Shown here: positions 1 through 5,511 of the stretch, piece after piece | Numbering within the stretch: position 1 is the first letter of the stretch | Layout: each line of letters begins with the position of its first letter | Source: Verrucomicrobiota bacterium | Lineage (GTDB): Bacteria; Verrucomicrobiota; Verrucomicrobiia; Verrucomicrobiales; Verrucomicrobiaceae | NCBI GenBank assembly: GCA_023428335.1 | Contig: JAEYYS010000046.1 | Span: forward strand, 1 to 8,034 | DNA: 8,034 nt | Direction: 5' to 3' | The notes under the pieces: model-generated | What the model saw: the letters and a program-made list of their open reading frames with translations, nothing else | Told to the model about the DNA's origin: nothing | The model's database searches: none | Program-made: the position numbers and the translations under genes

Positions 1-553
1 CCTCCAACCAGCGCTCCAGCGGCCAGTTCTTGCGCTCAGAACCGCTGCCGGGATGCAGGGCAATGACGGCCGCGTCGCCCTGCGGGGCACGACGCGGAAA
101 AAACGGCCGGCGCCAGTCGCCATCCTCCAGAAACAGCGCCAACCGCTCCAGCGACCGGGCGAGCTGAACGGCGGCATGCCCCTGCCCCGGCTGCACCTGG
201 TGCGGGCACTCAATCAGGGTCTTGACGCCGGCCCGCGCGAGGTTGTCGCGGAAAATACCGTCGGGATCGTAGAGGTAGCTGAGGACCAGATTGAAGCCGG
301 CCAGGTACGCCGCCAACTCCGGGTCAATGGCGGCGCCGCGCGCAAACAACCGAGCCATGCCACCGTGCTCGAGAGCGCGGGTGCGGTCGGCCAACCCCGC
401 CGCCACCGCCAGCGCACTGATGCCCGGATAACCGAGCACCTCGATCTGGTTGTCGGGCAACGACTCGCGCAGCAGGCGCAGGGCCGGCAGGGTGAGAATG
501 AAATCGCCCACCGCCCCCCCGCGGATGATGAGCACGCGCCCGCCCGCCGCCAT
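1..553 (-). CDS. GT9-family glycosyltransferase (heptosyltransferase-like), C-terminus cut by window edge
   Basis: The visible 184 residues read from an ATG at 553. Near the N-terminus is R-G-G-A-V-G-D-F-I-L-T-L-P (residues 11-23), the usual first loop of GT9 enzymes, where a Gly-rich turn and an Asp sit beside the acceptor site. The second half begins with H-P-G-S-G-S-E-R-K-N-W (167-177), the conserved nucleotide-sugar region of heptosyltransferases. Family members transfer ADP-heptose or a similar sugar to lipopolysaccharide core at the inner face of the cytoplasmic membrane; the actual donor and acceptor cannot be told here. The start lies 3 bases after the stop of the upstream membrane-protein gene, so the two are almost certainly co-transcribed and translationally coupled. 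GT9 membership is well supported; a specific gene name is not. The remaining C-terminal half lies outside the window. Confidence 0.88.
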   Translation of the reverse strand, partial: MAAGGRVLIIRGGAVGDFILTLPALRLLRESLPDNQIEVLGYPGISALAVAAGLADRTRALEHGGMARLFARGAAIDPELAAYLAGFNLVLSYLYDPDGIFRDNLARAGVKTLIECPHQVQPGQGHAAVQLARSLERLALFLEDGDWRRPFFPRRAPQGDAAVIALHPGSGSERKNWPLERWLE

Positions 554-556
554 GGC

Positions 557-1147
557 TCAGTAGGTGGTCAGCGCCAGCAGCAGCAGCACGGCACCGTAGA
601 TCATGCCGGCCCAGACGGCGGCATTCCAGCGCGCGGGCTTGGCGAGCAGCCAGTGAATCCAGTCGCGCATCAGGAAGGGCATGCCGACAAAGAACATGCC
701 GACCAGGATCCAAACGTAGGCGAGAGCCGGCAGCAGCAACCGGGTGGTTTGTGGCTGCAGGAAGGCCGCGCACAGCACCGGACCGGCAGCGAGCAGCAGC
801 AGCGAACCGAAGGCGCGCACGGCGAGAAACTCCTTCACATGCACCAGCACCAGCACAAAGGCGATCGGCACCAGCATGAGGAACCACTTCCGCAGGAAGA
901 AGAACTCGCCCATGTCGATGTTGGCCAGGCACATCATGCTCCAGAAGAAGCTGAGCGTCAGCAGACCGGCGCCCCAGGCGTAGTTGCGCGGGAAGGCGCG
1001 CAGGAAGGCCTGCGCCCGCTCGGCGTTGCGCCAGGCCCAGGCATGCTTGGCCAGCAGCAGCAGGCCGAGCGCCACGCCCGTGCCCTTCAGCGGCAGGCCG
1101 CCATCCGGCTCAAGATGGTAGAGATAGTCGTGCAGTTCCTTCAGCAT
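557..1147 (-). CDS. Six-helix integral membrane protein of unknown function
   Basis: This 196-residue protein has about six hydrophobic stretches, near residues 22-38, 56-75, 88-104, 113-130, 137-160 and 174-193, with short loops between them. There is no signal peptide or large soluble domain. A short amphipathic N-terminal segment (residues 1-20) carries several His, Tyr and acidic residues. Charged residues inside or beside helices (K34-H35, H103, K105-E106) and the acidic loop D78-M-G-E81 are the only candidates for functional residues. I do not recognise the family. The ATG at 1147 is the first one and lacks a strong ribosome site. The gene is followed after 3 bases by the GT9 glycosyltransferase, which suggests a role in assembling or moving an envelope glycan, but that is inference from position only. 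It is divergent from rsmA across 96 bases. Confidence 0.8.
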   Translation of the reverse strand: MLKELHDYLYHLEPDGGLPLKGTGVALGLLLLAKHAWAWRNAERAQAFLRAFPRNYAWGAGLLTLSFFWSMMCLANIDMGEFFFLRKWFLMLVPIAFVLVLVHVKEFLAVRAFGSLLLLAAGPVLCAAFLQPQTTRLLLPALAYVWILVGMFFVGMPFLMRDWIHWLLAKPARWNAAVWAGMIYGAVLLLLALTTY

Positions 1148-1243
1148 GGGAAGGCCGCCACCCTGCCGCTTCCGGCCGGCGAATCAACGACGAACATCCG
1201 CTTCGCCCTTGCCAGCGCCCCGGCGGCGGTGCCATGTGGGGCC

Positions 1244-2581
1244 ATGAGCAGAATCGGAAAACGCCAGGTCATCGCCGGCCGGGAGGTCAGCCCGCGCAAA
1301 AGCCTCGGCCAGAACTTCCTGGTCGATCCCCAGATGGCGCGCTGGATCGCCGACCAGGTCGAACCCGACGACGCCGCCCTTGTGGTCGAGCCCGGCCCCG
1401 GCCTCGGCGCCATGACCGAGCACCTGCAGGGCCGGCCGCAGCGACTGCTGCTCATCGAAAAGGACAATGAACTCGCCCCGCAGCTCGCCGAACGTTTCGC
1501 CGGCCGTGCCGACGTCGAGGTGCTGCACGCCGACGCCACCCGCGTCGACCTGCGCCCCTGGTACCGCCACGGCGATGTGCGCGTCGTCGGCAACCTGCCC
1601 TACTCGGTCGGCGGCGAGATCCTCAAGCGCCTGCTGACCCCGCCCACACCGGTGACGCGCGCGGTGTTCATGCTGCAGAAGGAGGTCTGCCAGCGCCTGG
1701 CCGCGCGCGCCGGCGAGGACGGGTACGGGGCCCTCTCCGTGCTCGTGCAGAAGGACTGGAACGTCGAACTGCTGCGCATCGTGCCGCCCGACGTCTTCAA
1801 GCCGCGGCCGAAGGTCGACAGCGCCGTCGTGCGACTGACCCCGCGCGATCCCGCCAGCCTGCCGGTCTGCGACCGCCGCCAGTTCGATCGCCTGGTGCGC
1901 ATGGGCTTCAGCCAGCGCCGCAAGCAGCTGAAAAACCTGCTGCCCGAACCGCCCGGCGGCTGGCAGGCCCTCGCGGACACGCTCGCCCGACCAGCCTCCA
2001 TGCGCGCGGAGGAACTGCCGCTCGAGGAGTGGGTCCGCCTCACCCGCTGGTATGAGCAGCGCCTGCAGGCCGACGCCGGCCAAAAGGCCTGCGAGCTGTT
2101 CGACGTCGTCAACGAGCGCAACGAGGTCACCGGCCAGCTCACCCGCGGCGAGGTCCATGCCCGCGGCCTGCTGCACCGCGCGGTGCACATCTTTGTCGTC
2201 AACCGCCGCGGCGAGGTCTTCCTGCAAAAACGCTCGCACCTCAAGGACGTCGCCCCGCTCAAGTGGGACAGCAGCGCCGCAGGCCACCTCGACGCCGGCG
2301 AAAGCTACGCCGACTGCGCCATCCGCGAGCTGCGCGAGGAAAACGGCATTGAGGTGACCTCGACCGAACTCGCCGCCGAACTGCCGGCCGGGGCGCACAC
2401 CGACTTTGAATTCGTCGAGCTTCGCCTCGCCCTCCACGACGGCCCGATGCGCTGCCCGCCCGAGGAGATCGCCTGTGGCGAATGGTTCGCCCCGGAGCTG
2501 GTTGACGCCTGGGTGCAGGAACGCCCGCAGGACTTCGCCAAGGGCTTCGTCTCCTGCTGGCGGGCCTGGCGCGGACGCTGA
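1244..2581 (+). CDS. rsmA: RsmA (KsgA) 16S rRNA dimethyladenosine transferase fused to a C-terminal Nudix hydrolase
   Basis: This is a 445-residue protein with two complete domains. Residues 1-275 are RsmA, which uses S-adenosylmethionine to dimethylate two adjacent adenines in helix 45 of 16S rRNA during 30S maturation. Visible motifs are S-L-G-Q-N-F-L (20-26), the SAM loop E49-P-G-P-G-L-G55, the ribose-binding acid E72, D97, the catalytic N117-L-P-Y120, and F185-K-P-R-P-K-V-D-S. RsmA alone is usually 260-290 residues, so this half is whole. After a linker of about ten residues, residues 284-440 form a Nudix hydrolase that opens with F-D-V-V-N-E-R-N-E-V, as in YfcD-type proteins. Its Nudix box is perfect: G347, E353, R361-E362, E365-E366, G368. 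The Nudix substrate is unknown. The ATG at 1244 was chosen because the RsmA family N-terminus begins there; the ribosome site is weak. No stop or in-frame restart separates the domains. The gene stands alone, divergent from the membrane protein and convergent with dapA. Confidence 0.95.
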   Translation: MSRIGKRQVIAGREVSPRKSLGQNFLVDPQMARWIADQVEPDDAALVVEPGPGLGAMTEHLQGRPQRLLLIEKDNELAPQLAERFAGRADVEVLHADATRVDLRPWYRHGDVRVVGNLPYSVGGEILKRLLTPPTPVTRAVFMLQKEVCQRLAARAGEDGYGALSVLVQKDWNVELLRIVPPDVFKPRPKVDSAVVRLTPRDPASLPVCDRRQFDRLVRMGFSQRRKQLKNLLPEPPGGWQALADTLARPASMRAEELPLEEWVRLTRWYEQRLQADAGQKACELFDVVNERNEVTGQLTRGEVHARGLLHRAVHIFVVNRRGEVFLQKRSHLKDVAPLKWDSSAAGHLDAGESYADCAIRELREENGIEVTSTELAAELPAGAHTDFEFVELRLALHDGPMRCPPEEIACGEWFAPELVDAWVQERPQDFAKGFVSCWRAWRGR

Positions 2582-2582
2582 C

Positions 2583-3461
2583 TCAGATCAGGCCGAGCTT
2601 GCTGAGCACGGCCTTCAACTCCGCCACCTTGGCGGCTTCCATCGGCACCAGCGGCAGGCGCAGCTCATCCGTGCAATGACCCGCCAGGGCCATCGCGGTC
2701 TTCACCGGGATCGGATTGGTGGCGAGCTTGAGGAAGGCGGCAAACAGCGGGTAATACTGCTCGTGCAGCACGCGCGCGCCGGCGTAATCGCCCTGCAGGG
2801 CCAGCTTGACCATGTCGCTGATCTGGCGCGGGATGACGTTCGAGGCAACGCTGACAATGCCGACACCACCCACCGACATGAAGGGCAGCGTCAGTCCGTC
2901 GTCGCCGGACAGGATCTCGAAACTCGACGGCAGGATCTGGCGCATCTGGCTGACGCGCTCCGGGTTGCCACCGGCCTCCTTGATGGCGCGGATGTTCGGG
3001 CAGGCCGCGACCAGTCGCTCCAGCACGTCCAGACCGATCTCAATGCCGCAGCGGCCGGGAATGCTGTACAGCATGATCGGCAGCGAGGTGCTCTCGGCCA
3101 CCGCCTTGAAATGCTGGAACAGACCCTCGGGCGTCGGCTTGTTGTAGTAGGGCGCCACCTGCAGCGAAGCCGTCGCTCCGGCCGCCTCGGCCGCCTGGGT
3201 CAGGGCCACGGCCTCACGGGTGCTGTTGGCGCCGGTGCCGGCCATGACGATGCCGCGACCGCGAGCATACTCGACCGTCAGGCGAACGACGCGGTCATGC
3301 TCCTCGTAGTCGAGGGTCGGCGACTCGCCTGTGGTGCCGCAGGGCACGACGCCGCTGACGCCGTTGTCGAACTGGAAATCCACGAGCCGCTTGAGCGACT
3401 CCTCGTCGATCTGGCCGTTGCGAAAGGGGGTGACGATGGCGGTATGGGTGCCGGCGAACAT
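2583..3461 (-). CDS. dapA: 4-hydroxy-tetrahydrodipicolinate synthase
   Basis: DapA condenses pyruvate with aspartate semialdehyde, the first committed step towards diaminopimelate and lysine, in the cytoplasm. The 292-residue length is exactly that of the family. The Schiff-base lysine is K161 in R-A-I-K-E-A-G-G. Y132 and R137 lie in Y-S-I-P-G-R. The substrate threonines T43-T44 are in C-G-T-T-G-E-S, and Y106 is in P-Y-Y-N-K-P-T. All catalytic residues are therefore present. I start at the ATG at 3461 (M-F-A-G-T-H-T-A-I-V-T-P-F), which matches the family; an in-frame GTG 39 bases upstream would add an unlikely extension. No Shine-Dalgarno sequence precedes it. It lies 150 bases after dapF on the same strand, so it may be read from that operon, from its own promoter, or both. 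Its stop is one base from the rsmA stop. Confidence 0.97.
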   Translation of the reverse strand: MFAGTHTAIVTPFRNGQIDEESLKRLVDFQFDNGVSGVVPCGTTGESPTLDYEEHDRVVRLTVEYARGRGIVMAGTGANSTREAVALTQAAEAAGATASLQVAPYYNKPTPEGLFQHFKAVAESTSLPIMLYSIPGRCGIEIGLDVLERLVAACPNIRAIKEAGGNPERVSQMRQILPSSFEILSGDDGLTLPFMSVGGVGIVSVASNVIPRQISDMVKLALQGDYAGARVLHEQYYPLFAAFLKLATNPIPVKTAMALAGHCTDELRLPLVPMEAAKVAELKAVLSKLGLI

Positions 3462-3540
3462 GGGGGTGGAAAAAACGGGCTGGAGGGGCGCGAAATCCAC
3501 GCGCGGCCGGAGCCGGCACGGGAGATCAGGCCCAAGCTTT

Positions 3541-3577
3541 AATCAAAGGCCGCTTTTATCGCAGTTCAAGGCCTTTG
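3541..3577 (-). promoter_or_regulatory. Possible dapA promoter overlapping an 8-bp inverted repeat
   Basis: The 150-base gap between dapF and dapA contains an unusually A/T-rich patch for this window. On the minus strand it reads TTGAAC (3569-3564), 17 bases, then TTGATT (3546-3541). The first is a good -35 box and the second a poor -10 (3 of 6). Overlapping it is a perfect inverted repeat, CAAAGGCC (3544-3551) and GGCCTTTG (3570-3577), with an 18-base centre. This could be an operator. It could also be a weak terminator hairpin for dapF, though no clear T-run follows. The start would lie about 75 bases upstream of the dapA ATG. This is inference from sequence shape only. Confidence 0.25.
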
Positions 3578-3611
3578 CGCAGCCGCCCTGCAGCAGACGG
3601 GCCCCCGCCCC

Positions 3612-4424
3612 TCAGATTTCGACGGTGCCCTGGAAGACCACGTCCGCCGGGCCCAGCAGGGTGACGCTGCTGTATTCGTGCGGCGCAGTCTCCTCAAAGC
3701 CGACACGCAGGGTATCGCCGCCCCGGACCGTGACCGCCACCGGACTGGGCACGCCAGTCAGCTCGTGGTGGATCAGCGCGCAGGCGACCATGCCGGTGCC
3801 ACAGGCAAGCGTCTCGTCCTCGACACCGCGCTCGTACGTGCGGATGGCAATGCGGTCGAGGCCGAGCACCTGCACGAAGTTGGCATTGGTGCCCTTCGGC
3901 GCAAAAGCCTCGTGGTAGCGCAGGCCGGCGCCCCACTCGCGCACCGGCACGCTCTCCAGGTCGTCGACCAGGACCACGGCATGCGGCACGCCGGTGTTGA
4001 CGCTGTGAACGGTCAGGGTCTGGCCGGCAACCGTCAGTTCCTGGGCCAGCTTCAAACTGTGCGGCGCACTCATGTTGATGCGCACCTGCTCGCCCTCGAA
4101 CTCGGCGGAAATCAGGCCGGCCAGGGTCTCGAACTGCACGAAGCTGAGCTCGTCGTGATGCAGTCGGTTGACGAAGCGACCAAAGCAGCGCGCGCCGTTG
4201 CCGCACATTTCGGCCTCGCCGCCGTCGGCATTGTAGTAGCGCATCTTGAAATCGCCCTGCCCTTCCGCCGGCTCGACACAGAGCAGGCCGTCGGCGCCGA
4301 TGCCGCGGTGACGATCGCAGAGGCGCGCGATCTGTTCGCGCGAGAGGGCAAGGCCGAGGTGGCGGTTGTCCAGCATGACGAAGTCATTGCCGGCGCCGTT
4401 CATCTTGGTGAAGTTCAGGGTCAT
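3612..4424 (-). CDS. dapF: Diaminopimelate epimerase
   Basis: DapF converts LL-diaminopimelate to the meso form, used in peptidoglycan cross-links and as the lysine precursor. It needs no cofactor and uses a thiol pair as acid and base. Both cysteines are visible: C74 in E-M-C-G-N-G-A-R-C and C208 in L-A-C-G-T-G. The N-terminal K-M-N-G-A-G-N-D-F (7-15), the substrate-binding Y-Y-N-A-D-G (63-68), and E198-R in the segment before the second cysteine complete the family pattern. The two halves form the usual pseudo-symmetric fold. Length is 270 residues, normal for the family. The ATG at 4424 is chosen because M-T-L-N-F-T-K-M-N-G is the standard start; an upstream in-frame extension would overlap trpA. 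There is no Shine-Dalgarno sequence, but the trpA stop is only 13 bases upstream, so translation is probably coupled. Confidence 0.97.
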   Translation of the reverse strand: MTLNFTKMNGAGNDFVMLDNRHLGLALSREQIARLCDRHRGIGADGLLCVEPAEGQGDFKMRYYNADGGEAEMCGNGARCFGRFVNRLHHDELSFVQFETLAGLISAEFEGEQVRINMSAPHSLKLAQELTVAGQTLTVHSVNTGVPHAVVLVDDLESVPVREWGAGLRYHEAFAPKGTNANFVQVLGLDRIAIRTYERGVEDETLACGTGMVACALIHHELTGVPSPVAVTVRGGDTLRVGFEETAPHEYSSVTLLGPADVVFQGTVEI

Positions 4425-4437
4425 GGGAATGGTAGGA

Positions 4438-5253
4438 TCAGGGCAGGGCCTTGACGGCGGCAACAAGCGGCGCCACAAAAGTTTCAACGCCAGCAGCGAG
4501 GTCGGCGGACGCGCCGGTTTTCTCAATCAACTTGACGATGGCGCTGCCGACCACCACTCCGTCGGCCATGGCGGCGACAGCCGCGGCCTGCTCGGGGTTG
4601 GAAACGCCGAAGCCGACGCAGACGGGCACCCGGGTCACCCGGCGGATCTCCGCCACCTGCTCGGCAATGCCACCGGCAATCTCGGTCTGCGCGCCGGTGA
4701 CGCCCAGGCGCGACACGTAATAGATGAATCCCTCGGCGCTGCGCGCAATGCGGGCAATGCGCTCCGGCGGACTGGTCGGCGCGATGAGTTGGATGTGATG
4801 CAGGTCCGGCACCGGCTTCAATTCAACATTCTCCTCCGCCTCCTCGGGCGGCAGGTCGAGCACCAGGATGCCATCGGCACCGGCGGCCGCGGCGTCATGG
4901 TGGAAACGCTCGTAGCCGTAGGCATAGACCGGGTTCAGGTAGGTGAACAGCACGAGCGGGATCTGCGACTTCTCGCGCACGCGCCGGATCATCTCCAGCG
5001 CACCGGCCATCGTCGCCCCAGCCTTGAGCGCGCGATCCGCGGCCATCTGATTGACGACACCATCGGCCAGCGGGTCCGAGAACGGCAGGCCCAGTTCAAC
5101 AACATCGACGCCGGCTCGCTCCAAGGCGAGCACCACATCCACCGTGGCCTCCAGCGTCGGGTCGCCGGCGCAGATGTAGGCGACGAAGGCGCGCTGATCA
5201 GCCGCGCGCAGGCGCGCGAAGCAGGAGTCGAGTCGGTTGGCAGGGGCGGACAT
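4438..5253 (-). CDS. trpA: Tryptophan synthase alpha subunit
   Basis: TrpA splits indole-3-glycerol phosphate to indole and glyceraldehyde 3-phosphate, and passes indole through a tunnel to TrpB. The 271-residue protein shows the catalytic acids E53 and D64 in E-L-G-L-P-F-S-D-P-L-A-D-G, the F-I-Y-Y-V-S-R-L-G-V-T-G strand and loop, and the phosphate-binding G-F-G-V-S-N-P-E and V-V-V-G-S-A-I-V segments. The loop after D64 reads V-V-N-Q where many bacteria have P-T-I-Q, a small family variation. The ATG at 5253 is supported by an AAGGA 9 bases upstream. No trpB lies next to it; instead it is followed by dapF after 13 bases, which makes it first gene of a trpA-dapF unit. A long inverted repeat occupies its leader (see 5287-5364). 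Confidence 0.97.
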   Translation of the reverse strand: MSAPANRLDSCFARLRAADQRAFVAYICAGDPTLEATVDVVLALERAGVDVVELGLPFSDPLADGVVNQMAADRALKAGATMAGALEMIRRVREKSQIPLVLFTYLNPVYAYGYERFHHDAAAAGADGILVLDLPPEEAEENVELKPVPDLHHIQLIAPTSPPERIARIARSAEGFIYYVSRLGVTGAQTEIAGGIAEQVAEIRRVTRVPVCVGFGVSNPEQAAAVAAMADGVVVGSAIVKLIEKTGASADLAAGVETFVAPLVAAVKALP

Positions 5254-5262
5254 GAGAAGTTT

Positions 5263-5267
5263 TCCTT
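5263..5267 (-). promoter_or_regulatory. Ribosome binding site of trpA
   Basis: On the minus strand AAGGA (within TAAGGAAA) lies 9 bases before the ATG at 5253. It is one of only two clear Shine-Dalgarno sequences in the window and supports this start. Confidence 0.65.
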
Positions 5268-5286
5268 AGCGCGCGGCCGGGAAAGT

Positions 5287-5364
5287 GCAAATGGCGGCGC
5301 GTGACGAAGGCGGACGGAGCGTGCAGCGCCAACATTTTACTGTCACGCACCATTTTCCATTTGC
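5287..5364 (-). repeat. Nested inverted repeat in the trpA leader
   Basis: Two perfect arm pairs are nested. The outer pair is GCAAATGG (5287-5294) with CCATTTGC (5357-5364). The inner pair is GCGTGAC (5299-5305) with GTCACGC (5342-5348). A further short GGCG/CGCC pairing is possible in the 36-base centre. Internal loops of 4 and 8 bases separate the two main stems. The structure ends about 33 bases before the trpA start and lies downstream of a possible trpA promoter, so it would fold in the trpA leader RNA. I find no tryptophan-rich leader peptide and no T-run, so a classical trp attenuator is not supported. A DNA operator or a decayed palindromic element is also possible. The repeat is certain from the sequence; its role is unknown. 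Confidence 0.6.
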
Positions 5365-5388
5365 CAGCCGCGCCAGACCTTGTAGCAT
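5361..5388 (+). promoter_or_regulatory. Likely promoter of tRNA-Asp
   Basis: TTGCCA (5361-5366, 5 of 6 to the -35 consensus), 16 bases, then TAGCAT (5383-5388, 4 of 6 to the -10 consensus). Transcription would begin near 5395, about 17 bases before the mature tRNA 5' end, a normal leader length. On the opposite strand an extended -10-like TGCTACAAG (5387-5379) overlaps it and could serve trpA, which would make this a shared divergent promoter region; that second call is weak because no good -35 box is present. Confidence 0.4.
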
Positions 5389-5411
5389 GTCGGCCCTTGT
5401 CATCGGGATCT

Positions 5412-5488
5412 GGAGCGGTAGCTCAGTCGGTTAGAGCGCCAGCCTGTCACGTTGGAGGTCGCGGGTTCGAGCCCCGTCCGCTCCGCCA
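5412..5488 (+). tRNA. tRNA-Asp (anticodon GTC)
   Basis: This is a complete 77-base cloverleaf. The acceptor stem is GGAGCGG (5412-5418) with CCGCTCC (5478-5484), the discriminator is G, and CCA is encoded. The D-stem is GCTC/GAGC. The anticodon stem CCAGC/GTTGG has one G-T wobble and closes the loop CTGTCAC, so the anticodon is GTC (Asp). The T-arm GCGGG-TTCGAGC-CCCGT has one G-T wobble. The sequence closely resembles bacterial tRNA-Asp. It stands alone on the plus strand, divergent from trpA and convergent with the beta-propeller gene, whose stop codon lies 23 bases beyond its end. No terminator hairpin is visible in that gap, and I see no repeated 3' tRNA end in the window that would mark an integrated element. 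Confidence 0.97.
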
Positions 5489-5511
5489 GATCCACGATGA
5501 TGACCCCGCGG

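Noticed and set aside
53..1243. A long plus-strand reading frame that continues upstream from rsmA across the first 1200 bases
   Set aside because: It is antisense to the GT9 and membrane-protein genes, has a low-complexity composition rich in Gln, His, Arg and Gly, and resembles nothing. The RsmA family N-terminus begins at 1244. Lack of stops is expected at this GC content.
1184..2437. A 417-codon minus-strand open frame opposite rsmA
   Set aside because: It is a GC-rich shadow of the fusion gene, with no recognisable domain and fully contained antisense to strong motifs.
2406..3542. A long plus-strand open frame over dapA
   Set aside because: It lies antisense to a complete DapA with all catalytic residues, and its translation is low-complexity His/Arg/Gly-rich sequence.
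3678..5304. Plus-strand open frames opposite dapF and trpA
   Set aside because: Both are antisense to well-defined enzymes and show no motif of their own.
5263..5364. Classical trp attenuator with a leader peptide
   Set aside because: The only short leader frame I can see on the minus strand (M-E-N-G-A) has no tryptophan codons, and no hairpin followed by a T-run is present before trpA.
5412..5488. tRNA-Asp as an integration site for a mobile element
   Set aside because: No integrase gene and no second copy of the tRNA 3' end occurs in the window, and the flanking genes are housekeeping genes.
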